Part shown: positions 27,220-35,895 of the stretch, piece by piece
Layout of the letters: each line of letters opens with the position of its first letter
Position numbering within the stretch: the first letter of the stretch is position 1
Origin: JAWLDA01 sp041686855
GTDB taxonomy: Bacteria > Bacillota > Limnochordia > DTU080 > RSA5
DNA length: 64,000 nt
Direction: 5' to 3'
NCBI GenBank assembly: GCA_041686855.1
Contig: JAWLDA010000010.1
Coordinates: 1-64,000, forward strand
Notes under the pieces: model-generated
What the model was told of the DNA's origin: nothing
Databases searched by the model: none
What the model saw: the letters and a program-made list of their open reading frames with translations, nothing else
Translations under genes and position numbers: made by a program

Positions 27220-28943
27220 GAAAACTCCTACCTATACTCCGACCGTACCGTTGGATGGCGATCTGCGCGATCGTCCTCGTGTTGTTTCAGGCGCTTGCTG
27301 AGATTTACATGCCCACTCTGATGGCGAGCATCGTCGACGAGGGGATCGTCAGCGGCGACACGGGCCACATTCTTTCGACGGGCGCGATCATGCTCGGCGT
27401 GGCGGCGCTGGGAATGAGCGCGGCGTTTATCGGGGCGCGCCTCTCGTCCCGGGTCGCGGTCGGGTTCGCCCGAGACTTGCGCAACAAGATCTTCGGCCAC
27501 ATCACCAACTTTTCACTGCACGAGTTTGATAAGGTGGGCACCGCGACCCTCATTACCCGCACGACCAACGACGTCACGCAAGTGCAACAGTTGGTCTTTA
27601 TGTCGATGCGGCTCTTGGTCAGAGCCCCCTTGATGGCGCTCGGCGGCATCACTATGGCTGTCGTGCAGGACGCTCGCCTCTCGCTCGTCTTGGTGGCGGT
27701 GATTCCGATCCTCGCCGGTTTGATCGCCTTGATCTCCAGCAAGGGGATGCCCCTCTTTAGAGTGGTGCAAAAGAAGCTGGACCGCCTCAACCTTGTCACC
27801 CGCGAAGGCCTCACCGGCATTCGGGTGGTGCGGGCGTTCAACCGGACGGACTACGAAGAGAGCCGTTTTAAAGAGGCCAACCAGGATCTCGCTCAAACGT
27901 CGATCCGGGTCAACCGTATCATGGCCGCGATGGATCCCTCGATGACGGTCACGTTCAACTTGACGACGGTCGCTATTCTTTGGTTCGGCGGGCTGCGCAT
28001 AGACCAAGGATTCCTGCAGGTAGGGGCCATGATGGCGTTCATTCAGTACGCGATGCAAATCATGTTCGCCCTCATGATGCTCTCGATGATGTTAATGATG
28101 ATTCCGCGGGCGGCGGTATCAGCGGCCCGTATCTCAGAAGTTCTCTCGATGGAGACGGAGATCCGCGAACCAGAGGAACCGGTGGAGCCTGCCAAGCCGC
28201 AGGGTGTCGTCGAGTTCGACCATGTCACCTTCCACTATCCGGGAGCGGAGACGCCGGCCGTAAGCGATATCTCATTCACGGCGAAACCGGGTGATGTGAC
28301 GGCGATCATCGGCGGCATCGGATCCGGGAAGTCGACATTGATTCGCCTCCTGCTCCGCTTTTACGACGTGTCGGGTGGCAGCGTGCGCATCGACGGTGTC
28401 GACGTGCGTGAGATGACGCAGGAGGCGGTGCGTGAACGCATCGGGTACGTGCCGCAGACCGCGCTATTGTTCACCGGCACGGTGGAGGAGAATCTGCGCT
28501 ACGGCCGCCCCGACGCGACCGATGAGGAGCTGCGCCACGCTGCCGAATCGGCGCAGGCCCAGGGCTTTATCTCCGAGCTCGACGGTGGGTTCGAGGCAGT
28601 GATCGCTCAGGGAGGGACGAATCTCTCCGGGGGGCAAAAGCAGCGGCTAACGATCGCTCGTGCGCTCGTGCGGCGGCCCCGGATCTACTTGTTTGATGAC
28701 AACTTCTCTGCCCTCGACTTTAAGACAGACGCCAGAGTGCGCATGGCGCTGCAACGGGAGACCTCCGACGCCACGGTCTTGATTGTCGCACAGCGCGTGA
28801 GCACCATCATGGATGCGGCTCAGATCATCGTGCTGGACGAGGGACGAATCGCAGGCAGGGGCACGCACCGCGAGCTCCTGGAGAGCTGCGAGATCTACCG
28901 TGAAATTGTAGCTTCCCAGCTCTCAGAGGAGGCGATCGCGTGA
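27216..28943 (+). CDS. ABC exporter half-transporter, degenerate-site subunit
   Basis: A 575-residue protein with six N-terminal TM helices and a C-terminal nucleotide-binding domain: Walker A GGIGSGKST (the usual Pro/Gly position is Ile), signature NLSGGQKQR, and Walker B YLFDDNFSALD, where Asp replaces the catalytic Glu. This is the degenerate-site partner of heterodimeric exporters such as TM287/288 and BmrCD. GTG start overlapping marR and GTGA overlap with the next gene show one co-translated operon. Multidrug or lipid export is likely; the substrate is unknown. Confidence 0.92.
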   Translation: MRKLLPILRPYRWMAICAIVLVLFQALAEIYMPTLMASIVDEGIVSGDTGHILSTGAIMLGVAALGMSAAFIGARLSSRVAVGFARDLRNKIFGHITNFSLHEFDKVGTATLITRTTNDVTQVQQLVFMSMRLLVRAPLMALGGITMAVVQDARLSLVLVAVIPILAGLIALISSKGMPLFRVVQKKLDRLNLVTREGLTGIRVVRAFNRTDYEESRFKEANQDLAQTSIRVNRIMAAMDPSMTVTFNLTTVAILWFGGLRIDQGFLQVGAMMAFIQYAMQIMFALMMLSMMLMMIPRAAVSAARISEVLSMETEIREPEEPVEPAKPQGVVEFDHVTFHYPGAETPAVSDISFTAKPGDVTAIIGGIGSGKSTLIRLLLRFYDVSGGSVRIDGVDVREMTQEAVRERIGYVPQTALLFTGTVEENLRYGRPDATDEELRHAAESAQAQGFISELDGGFEAVIAQGGTNLSGGQKQRLTIARALVRRPRIYLFDDNFSALDFKTDARVRMALQRETSDATVLIVAQRVSTIMDAAQIIVLDEGRIAGRGTHRELLESCEIYREIVASQLSEEAIA

Positions 28944-30817
28944 GCCGGCATAGACAGGAGGAGCCCCGTCGGCCCATGGGGCCGGGGCGCGGCGGTCCCC
29001 ACGGCATGATGATGCCCGTCGAACGAGCCAAGGACTTTAAGGGTACCTTTAAGCAGCTCTTGGGGAATTTGAGCCCGCACAAGTGGATGCTTCTGCTCGT
29101 CGCTTTGATGGCCGCCGCCAGCACGCTCTTTGCAATCGTGAGCCCCAAGATCATGGGAGAGGCCACGACCATCATCTTCGACGGTTTCATGCAGAAGCTG
29201 CAAGGGGTGCCGGGTGCCCGGATCGATTTCACCGCCATCGGTCAGATTATCGTGACGCTGATTGTTCTCTACACGGTGAGCGCAAGCTTCAGCTACCTCA
29301 TGCACTTCATTATGGCGGGCGTCGCTCAGCGGATCGCGTTCGACCTTCGTCAACAGGTGAATAAAAAGCTGACGCGCCTTCCGTTGAAGTTCTTTGATTC
29401 AAGGACACACGGTGAGATCCTCAGCCGTGTAGCGAACGACGTCGACAACATCGGCAACACGTTGCAGCAGAGTATTACGCAGTCGATCACCTCGGTCGTC
29501 ACCTTGATCGGTGTACTGGCGATGATGCTTAGTATCAACGTGTGGTTGACGTTGATCGTACTGGTGACGTTGCCACTGGCCACGTTGGTGACGGCGCAGG
29601 TGGCCAAGCGCTCACAACGCCACTTTAAGGCCCAACAAAAGGCGCTGGGCGACCTGAACGGACACGTCGAGGAGATGTTCACCGGCCATTCGGTCGTAAA
29701 GGCCTTTGGACGGGAGAAGGCGTCCATTCAACAGTTTCGGGAGATCAACGATCAGCTCTACGAGGCCGGGTGGAAGGCGCAGTTTATCTCCGGGTTGATC
29801 TTTCCGATGATGCACTTCATCAACAACATTGGCTTCCTCCTCGTCAGCGTTGTGGGCGGCTTGTTTGTGACACGACAGATGATCCAGATCGGAGACATCC
29901 AGGCGTTCATCCAGTACGCTCGCCAGTTTAACCAGCCGATCGTGCAGTTGGCTACGATCGCGAACGTGATTCAGTCGACCATCGCATCCGCAGAGCGAGT
30001 CTTTGAGCTCCTCGCTGAGGAGGAGATGACACCCGACGCCGTCGACAAACGGTCGACCATCCAGACGCGCGGTCGTGTCGAATTCGAAGACGTCTACTTT
30101 GGCTACGTGCCCGACGCGCCTCTCTTTGAAGGGCTCAACCTCCAGGTGGAGCCAGGGCAAGTTGTGGCTATCGTCGGTCCGACCGGGGCCGGGAAGACGA
30201 CTCTCGTCAATTTGCTGATGCGCTTCTACGAGCTCGATGCGGGGCGGATCTTAATCGACGGAGTCGACACTCGCGACATCCCCCGGGGGACGTCGCGCAA
30301 CCAGTTCGGCATGGTGCTTCAGGATACGTGGCTCTTTAACGGCACCATTCGGGAGAACATCGCCTACTCGCGGCCTGACGCCACCGAGAAGGAGATCGTA
30401 GCGGCGGCCAAGGCGGCGTATGCGGACCATTTCATACGCACGCTTCCCGACGGGTACGAAACGGTTCTCAACGAAGAGGCCTCTAACCTCTCACAGGGAC
30501 AAAAGCAGTTGCTCACCATTGCTCGAGCCTTTCTGGCCAACCCCGCCATGTTGATTCTCGACGAAGCGACGAGCAGCGTCGACACACGGACAGAGCTCCA
30601 GCTTCAACGGGCGATGGAGGAGCTGATGCAAGGGCGGACCAGCTTCGTTATTGCGCACCGTCTCTCCACGATTCGTGAGGCCGACCGAATCCTGGTGATG
30701 AACGAGGGGCGCATTATCGAGCAAGGCCGACACAACGAGTTGCTCGCAGCCAACGGTTTCTACGCCGAGCTTTACAATAGCCAGTTTCTCGGGGCACGAG
30801 CGGAACAGGTCGGGTAG
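28940..30817 (+). CDS. ABC exporter half-transporter, catalytic-site subunit
   Basis: A 625-residue TM-NBD half-transporter with an N-terminal cytoplasmic extension rich in Arg, Pro and Gly (about residues 1-30). The NBD has Walker A GPTGAGKTT, signature NLSQGQKQL and Walker B LILDEATSSVD with the catalytic Glu. Together with the preceding subunit it should form one canonical and one degenerate ATP site. The start is a GTG in a GTGA overlap with the upstream gene. Confidence 0.93.
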   Translation: MSRHRQEEPRRPMGPGRGGPHGMMMPVERAKDFKGTFKQLLGNLSPHKWMLLLVALMAAASTLFAIVSPKIMGEATTIIFDGFMQKLQGVPGARIDFTAIGQIIVTLIVLYTVSASFSYLMHFIMAGVAQRIAFDLRQQVNKKLTRLPLKFFDSRTHGEILSRVANDVDNIGNTLQQSITQSITSVVTLIGVLAMMLSINVWLTLIVLVTLPLATLVTAQVAKRSQRHFKAQQKALGDLNGHVEEMFTGHSVVKAFGREKASIQQFREINDQLYEAGWKAQFISGLIFPMMHFINNIGFLLVSVVGGLFVTRQMIQIGDIQAFIQYARQFNQPIVQLATIANVIQSTIASAERVFELLAEEEMTPDAVDKRSTIQTRGRVEFEDVYFGYVPDAPLFEGLNLQVEPGQVVAIVGPTGAGKTTLVNLLMRFYELDAGRILIDGVDTRDIPRGTSRNQFGMVLQDTWLFNGTIRENIAYSRPDATEKEIVAAAKAAYADHFIRTLPDGYETVLNEEASNLSQGQKQLLTIARAFLANPAMLILDEATSSVDTRTELQLQRAMEELMQGRTSFVIAHRLSTIREADRILVMNEGRIIEQGRHNELLAANGFYAELYNSQFLGARAEQVG

Positions 30818-30831
30818 ACGGCGACGTGCAG

Positions 30832-30904
30832 CTCTTGCCCCAGCGGGGTTGCAAAAAGGACGCACAAGGGCGTCCAAGGTTGCACCATGTCGCTGGGGCA
30901 AGAG
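30832..30904. other. 73-nt nested hairpin between convergent genes
   Basis: CTCTTGCCCCAGCG (30832-30845) pairs perfectly with CGCTGGGGCAAGAG (30891-30904). Inside, GGACGC (30858-30863) pairs with GCGTCC (30870-30875) around loop ACAAGG, separated from the outer stem by two flanking segments that each contain GGTTGCA. The element sits between the exporter operon and the convergent GGDEF gene. No T-run follows on either strand, so it may be a bidirectional terminator, a processing site or a small structured RNA. Confidence 0.6.
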
Positions 30905-30958
30905 TATCGAGGCGTGTAGCACGAGGAGCGGCGCGTGGCGAGCACACGCTTGTCCAGC

Positions 30959-32158
30959 CTACGGATCGGCGTGAGGCACGTCACACGCCGGCGCAACTTG
31001 GTTTTTGCCGGCCTCTTTGGCCAGATAGAGCGCTCGATCGGCTCGACGGTAGCTCTCCATGAACGGTTTGGCGGCGTGCACATCCACTTCGGTCACGCCG
31101 AAACTGACAGTGACGCGCGTCTCCTGGCCTTCAAGGTCGAAACGGCGAGACTCAATCTCTAAACGTAATCTCTCTGCTAATGCCGTGCCCTGTATCTCAG
31201 TCGTGTCGGCAAAAAGAATGACGAACTCTTCGCCGCCCAGCCGTGAAATAAGGTCGCTGGGCCGTTGCTCATGAGCAAGGACCTGAGCGATACGTCTGAG
31301 CAACGCATCGCCGACGGGATGGCCAAAGGCGTCGTTCACCCGCTTGAAGTCATCGATGTCCATCACCGCGAGGCAGGCCTTGCCACCATCCCTTGCCATT
31401 CGAGACACTTCGACGGCGAAACGCTCTTCAAAGCTGCGGCGGTTCAACAAACCCGTCAACGGATCGATGGAGGCGAGTCGCTCCAACTCTTGGTTCTTTT
31501 CATGGATCTCTTGCTGTTGGCGCTTGATATGGGCCTCCTGGCGCAGGCTGCGCACAAAGGTGTGCCAAAGTACCAGCGATAAGGAGAGGCCGATCGCGAC
31601 GGCGGTGATCCCGTTGACAACGTTCGAACTGAGGATGATGGGATCGGTTTGGGTGATGTGTAAAGCGAATACAAAAAGGAAGTACGACGCGGCGTAGGTC
31701 ACGACAGCGACGTAAGGTTCCATCCGAAAGAAGACTGCCAATGCCACCGAGGCAGTCAAGAAGGGAATGATCTGGGTGCGCACGAGTTGGTCGACAGCAG
31801 CGATGCCCGCGCCGGCGGCCATCACGATGAAAATCCCTATATAATTGACGGCGTATAACCATCCAATATTTTGGCGCGGGCGAGTCGCGTACACGTTGAT
31901 TAGGAACAACAGCGCCATCGCTAGGGTCAGAACGGTATGGGCGTAGATGATCGAGGAACGCCAAAGCCTCTCGGCGTCCGTCTCAGCCGGAACGGCGACC
32001 CAAAAGATGAGGATGTGTGCGAGGCTTCCAAGGACGGCGATGGGTGAGAAGTAAAAGATTTGGTGCGCGTTGTAGCGTAGCGCCTCATGCTGATACTCTG
32101 GGATCAGCCCTAGAAAGCGTCTCGCTCTTTTAAACCGTTGCAACCAGCTCTGGGCCAC
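30959..32158 (-). CDS. Membrane-bound diguanylate cyclase (GGDEF)
   Basis: A protein of about 399 residues with six or more N-terminal TM helices (about 30-200), a short coiled-coil (QEAHIKRQQQEIHEKNQELE) and a C-terminal GGDEF domain: DPLTGLLNRRSFEERF, then RLGGEEFVILFADT. The active-site motif is GGEEF, and an RxxD inhibitory site (RPSD) lies five residues before it, so c-di-GMP synthesis with product feedback is expected. No EAL or receiver domain is present. I start at the GTG at 32158, which has GGAGG at 9-bp spacing, rather than at 32176. Confidence 0.9.
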   Translation of the reverse strand: MAQSWLQRFKRARRFLGLIPEYQHEALRYNAHQIFYFSPIAVLGSLAHILIFWVAVPAETDAERLWRSSIIYAHTVLTLAMALLFLINVYATRPRQNIGWLYAVNYIGIFIVMAAGAGIAAVDQLVRTQIIPFLTASVALAVFFRMEPYVAVVTYAASYFLFVFALHITQTDPIILSSNVVNGITAVAIGLSLSLVLWHTFVRSLRQEAHIKRQQQEIHEKNQELERLASIDPLTGLLNRRSFEERFAVEVSRMARDGGKACLAVMDIDDFKRVNDAFGHPVGDALLRRIAQVLAHEQRPSDLISRLGGEEFVILFADTTEIQGTALAERLRLEIESRRFDLEGQETRVTVSFGVTEVDVHAAKPFMESYRRADRALYLAKEAGKNQVAPACDVPHADP

Positions 32159-32205
32159 TTCGTTATCCTCCGGCACCGCTTGGACGAGGATTGATGGGGG
32201 TGGTC

Positions 32206-33321
32206 TTAGGCGATGACGGTGTACTCCTGTTCTACTATCTCTTGCATTGCGTCCATCTTGCGCTCCATCTCGTGGGCGAGACGAAACTGGGCCCGGGCTC
32301 GGTCAAGATTGTGCCCCTGGCGATGGATGCGGAAGTAGACATCGCCATTGAGATGATCGGAGAGGAAACGCATCCCTAGCTCCATCGTGATGAGTTTTGC
32401 AGAGAACGGGAGTAGTTTGAGCTCTCGGTCAGTGAGAAAGTCGTGAGCGTGTGCGAGGTAGCCCCGAGTAAATTGGCGGTAAAGCTCAAGGTCGACGGAG
32501 ACGCGTGACAGGTCGCGCTCGTCTTCGGCAGCCGTGCTCGCTCCAAAGCGAATCGCGTCGCCAAAGTCGTACAAGGTCGATCCGGGCATCACCGTATCGA
32601 GGTCGAGGACGCAGACGCCTTTTCCCGTCTTGTCGTCGATGAGTACATTGTTTAACTTGGTGTCGTTGTGGATGACGCGCATTGGAATCTTATTTTGCTG
32701 CAGAAGGTCGACCACCACCGACGTCTCAGCGGCTCGCGCCTCTGCGAAACGGATGTCGTCAAGGACATTGTGGACTCGGTTCGCCTCGTCCCGCCGGACC
32801 GCCCTGATCAGCTCCTCTAATCGGGACGGCGTATCGTGAAAATGAGGGATGGTCTCCGTAAGGGTGTCGGCGGGAAAATCACTCAAAAGGCTTTGAAAAC
32901 GACCAAAGGCCTCGCCGGCGCTGCGGAAGTGCGTCGGCTCCACAACGGCCTCGTAAGTTTGCGCCCCTTCGACAAAGAGGTAAGCTCGCCAGTAGTCGCC
33001 GTCCGCGCTCTTGTATAGATACTCGCCATTGACGGTAGGGATGAGATTAATAATCTCGCGTTCGGGGTCGCCCCCCGCCTGAATCACCTTGGCGCGCAGA
33101 TGTTGCGTGACGAGGCGTATGTTTCGCATGACCGCTTCCGGGGATTTAAAGACGTGATGGTTGATCCGCTGCAGGATGTATCGTCTCGTGTTGCCATCGG
33201 CTCGTGCGATCGCGAGAATATAGGTGTCGTTAATATGGCCGTTGTCGCAGCGATCGGCATGTGCGAGGCGCCCGCCAAAGTCAAACTGTGCAACGATCTG
33301 CTCCAGCTCAGAACGGTTCAC
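32206..33321 (-). CDS. Phosphotransferase of the APH/NahK-like sugar kinase family
   Basis: A 371-residue kinase-fold protein. It has DNGHINDTYIL and YILQRINHHVF in the N-lobe, the catalytic Brenner-type motif VIHNDTKLNNVLID and the metal-binding VLDLDTVMPGSTLYDFGD. This pattern matches bacterial N-acetylhexosamine 1-kinases and related choline/aminoglycoside-type kinases. The sugar is unknown; a role feeding the nearby glycan cluster is plausible but inferred. GTG start with AGGGGGAT upstream. Confidence 0.85.
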   Translation of the reverse strand: MNRSELEQIVAQFDFGGRLAHADRCDNGHINDTYILAIARADGNTRRYILQRINHHVFKSPEAVMRNIRLVTQHLRAKVIQAGGDPEREIINLIPTVNGEYLYKSADGDYWRAYLFVEGAQTYEAVVEPTHFRSAGEAFGRFQSLLSDFPADTLTETIPHFHDTPSRLEELIRAVRRDEANRVHNVLDDIRFAEARAAETSVVVDLLQQNKIPMRVIHNDTKLNNVLIDDKTGKGVCVLDLDTVMPGSTLYDFGDAIRFGASTAAEDERDLSRVSVDLELYRQFTRGYLAHAHDFLTDRELKLLPFSAKLITMELGMRFLSDHLNGDVYFRIHRQGHNLDRARAQFRLAHEMERKMDAMQEIVEQEYTVIA

Positions 33322-33577
33322 GACTAATCCCCCTGCGGCGATGTCCCCCGAGCGTTACATCGCAATCCCTGGCATCTTCTAGCTTTTCGGTGTAGACAAA
33401 GGATACCCTGCTCTGCGGTGGGCAAGTTGAGGTTATTTCCACCGTTACGTTCCTACAGTATGTTGGGTAATCTTAAGTGTTCCTAGAGCGCTTGGATTGT
33501 GGTGCGTTGTATACCAATGTGATATCATGTAGATTGCAATCAGGGGTTCCAATTCTTCCATAAGGTGGTCTGTGCGT

Positions 33578-34444
33578 ATGTCTCAGGAAATCGAACGTAA
33601 AGCGCTCTCTGGAGTCCTGGCGATTCCGTTGCTGCTCGCGCTCAACGCACTCCTCGTCTACGCTCTCGTCCGTTCAATTCAGGTTGACGCCGTCACATTT
33701 ATCGTGGTAAGCGCGATCGGGTTGCTGCTCTCGCTCGTCTGTTGGGCGGGGCTCTTTGTCGTCAACCCCAACGAAGCCAAAGTGTTGCAACTCTTCGGGC
33801 GCTACGTCGGTACGGTGCGCGAGCCAGGGCTGCGCTACGCCAATCCTCTATATTCAAAAGTGAAAGTCTCTACACGCGTGCGTAATTTTGAGACCGGCAA
33901 ACTCAAGGTGAATGATCAAGACTCAAACCCGATCGAGATTGCTGCAGTGGTCGTCTGGCGAGTCGTTGATACCGCCGAGGCAATGTTTGAAGTGGACGAT
34001 TTTACGGAGTACGTGCACGTACAGAGTGAAGCCGCATTGCGTGGGCTCGCGACCAGCTATCCGTATGCTGGACATGACGTCGACCAACTCTCGTTGTCAG
34101 CGAATGCCGGTGAAATCTCCGAAAAGCTGACGGCCGAGATTCAAGAACGGCTCGCCAAGGCCGGGGTTGAAGTGATCGAGTCACGGATTAGTCACTTGGC
34201 GTACGCCGCGGAGATTGCCGGGGCAATGCTCCAGCGACAGCAGGCAAACGCCGTCATTGCCGCTCGCCAAAAGATCGTGGAGGGAGCGGTCGGCATGGTG
34301 GAGATGGCACTGGAAGACCTAGCAAAGCGTTCGATTATCGACCTGGATGATGAGCGCAAGGCTCAGATGGTGAGTAACCTCCTCGTCGTCTTATGTGCTG
34401 ACCGGAACCCGCAGCCGATCATCAACACTGGCACGTTGTACTAA
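33578..34444 (+). CDS. SPFH/Band-7 domain membrane protein
   Basis: The protein has two N-terminal TM helices (about residues 12-65) followed by an SPFH domain (FVVNPNEAKVLQLFGRYVGT, IAAVVVWRVVDTAEAMFEVD) and a helical tail with EIAGAMLQRQQANAVIAARQ. SPFH proteins form large membrane-associated cages that organise lipid domains or proteases. I start at ATG 33578 with AAGGTGG upstream; a GTG at 33572 is an alternative. It lies 23 bp before a ribbon-helix-helix gene and is probably co-transcribed with it. The 256 bp upstream shows no promoter I trust. Confidence 0.88.
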   Translation: MSQEIERKALSGVLAIPLLLALNALLVYALVRSIQVDAVTFIVVSAIGLLLSLVCWAGLFVVNPNEAKVLQLFGRYVGTVREPGLRYANPLYSKVKVSTRVRNFETGKLKVNDQDSNPIEIAAVVVWRVVDTAEAMFEVDDFTEYVHVQSEAALRGLATSYPYAGHDVDQLSLSANAGEISEKLTAEIQERLAKAGVEVIESRISHLAYAAEIAGAMLQRQQANAVIAARQKIVEGAVGMVEMALEDLAKRSIIDLDDERKAQMVSNLLVVLCADRNPQPIINTGTLY

Positions 34445-34467
34445 AACGGCCTGGAGTGGGTGTACCG

Positions 34468-34626
34468 TTGGCCAAACGCAAGAGTTTTTTGCTACGAATT
34501 GATCCCAAAGTGCACGACGCGATCGAACGTTGGGCGGCGGACGAACTGCGCAGCGTGAACGCGCAAATCGAGTACTTGCTGCGGCAGGCGCTACGCGATG
34601 CCGGCCGCCTCAAGGATGAGAAGTAA
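34468..34626 (+). CDS. Small ribbon-helix-helix (Arc-like) protein
   Basis: A 52-residue protein from a TTG start, with TGGAGTGGG upstream. The sequence KSFLLRIDPKVHDAIERWAA then RSVNAQIEYLLRQAL fits the Arc/MetJ ribbon-helix-helix fold (beta strand, helix, helix). RHH genes following SPFH genes recur in Gram-positive genomes as I recall; the protein may act on its own operon or may have a non-DNA role in this pair. It is too short for many gene finders. Confidence 0.8.
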   Translation: MAKRKSFLLRIDPKVHDAIERWAADELRSVNAQIEYLLRQALRDAGRLKDEK

Positions 34627-34791
34627 CGGATCAAATGACTTCGTTCCCATTTACACGTCCCAAGGGAACGCCTCACACTCCCCCCTAATACGTTGCTACA
34701 GAACCACTGCAGGCACGGCGCCAACATGGGGATCGAAGCCTCAAAGGCGAAGGTGCTTGCTCGGGCGGTCCTGAGGAACGGGGGAACAAGC

Positions 34792-35889
34792 ATGAAAGGG
34801 GTCATTCTCTGCGCGGGGCGAGGGACGCGCCTTTTCCCGCTTACACACACGCTGCCTAAACCGCTCATTCCAGTCGGGAATCGTCCGATCCTCGCGCACC
34901 AGCTTCTCTCTCTCACTCGAGCGGGGATTGATGAAGTCGCCCTTGTCGTCGACCCGGATCAAAAGCGGGCCTTCGCGCAAGCCGTCACCTCCTTCGCTCC
35001 GCGGAACATGCGCGTCACTCTGATTCTACAAATCGCTCCGCGCGGAACGGCCCACGCAGTTGCCTGCGTTCGCAGGTTCGTCGGATCGACGCCTTTTCTC
35101 GTCCTCTTAGGTGACAACCTCTTTACGTGGGACCTCGTTCCGTACGTTCGCCGCTTCCGAGAAGAAGCGGCCGACGCGTTACTCATGGTGGAAAGGGTGC
35201 CCGACCCAAGGCGATTTGGCGTCGTCACCCTCGAAGGTGAGCGAGTGGTGGCGTTGGAGGAGAAACCCGCTCTCCCGCGCTCAAACGTCGTCCTCACGGG
35301 ACTCTACTTCCTGCGGGATTCGATCTTCTCGGCCATTGAGCGGATGAGAGCGCCACGTGAAGGAGAGCTGGTACTGACGGATGCCATGCGCACGCTGATT
35401 GAAGAGGGGCGACGTGTGGAGGCCGAGTTCGTTCCGTCCTGGTGGCGCGACGTCGGCACCTTTGAGGCTCTCCTCGAGGCGAATCGTCTCCTCCTTGACA
35501 AGGTCGTCAACGAAAGATCCCCGTCCTGCAGCATTGTCGGTTCCCAACTGCAAAACCGAGTCAGCGTCGGTGACGGCTGCATTGTCGAGAACAGCCTTAT
35601 TCGCGGTCCGGTGGTCATCGGCTCTGGGACGATCATCCGAAACGGCTGTGTCGGGCCGTTTACGTCGATCGGACGAAATGTGACGCTTGAACGGTGCTCC
35701 CTTGAGCACAGCATCGTCATGACTGGGGCTGAGCTGCGGGTCGTCACCCACGGGATTCGAGACAGTTTGATCGGACAAAACACACGGATCCAGGGGTCCG
35801 ATGCTCGTACGGCCCGGCACAAGCTCATTGTCGGTGACCATGGTTCACTGACGCTCGTAGATCCCGTCGGATTCGATCAGTATGATTGA
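34792..35889 (+). CDS. Sugar-1-phosphate nucleotidylyltransferase, long RmlA/StrD type
   Basis: A 365-residue enzyme beginning MKGVILCAGRGTRLFPLTHT, the pyrophosphorylase signature, with KPLIPVGNRPI and LLGDNLF. The N-terminal Rossmann-like transferase domain (about 1-235) is followed by a left-handed beta-helix (about 250-345) built from hexapeptide repeats. This is the glucose-1-phosphate thymidylyltransferase group (StrD-like). It activates a sugar phosphate with an NTP for glycan synthesis. ATG at 34792 with a GGGGGAA site; the ORF extends upstream without conservation. Confidence 0.88.
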   Translation: MKGVILCAGRGTRLFPLTHTLPKPLIPVGNRPILAHQLLSLTRAGIDEVALVVDPDQKRAFAQAVTSFAPRNMRVTLILQIAPRGTAHAVACVRRFVGSTPFLVLLGDNLFTWDLVPYVRRFREEAADALLMVERVPDPRRFGVVTLEGERVVALEEKPALPRSNVVLTGLYFLRDSIFSAIERMRAPREGELVLTDAMRTLIEEGRRVEAEFVPSWWRDVGTFEALLEANRLLLDKVVNERSPSCSIVGSQLQNRVSVGDGCIVENSLIRGPVVIGSGTIIRNGCVGPFTSIGRNVTLERCSLEHSIVMTGAELRVVTHGIRDSLIGQNTRIQGSDARTARHKLIVGDHGSLTLVDPVGFDQYD

Positions 35890-35895
35890 GTACTG

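Noticed and set aside
34640..34670. CGTTCCC/GGGAACG inverted repeat after the RHH gene
   Set aside because: The 7-bp stem has a long loop and no T-run; too weak to call a terminator.
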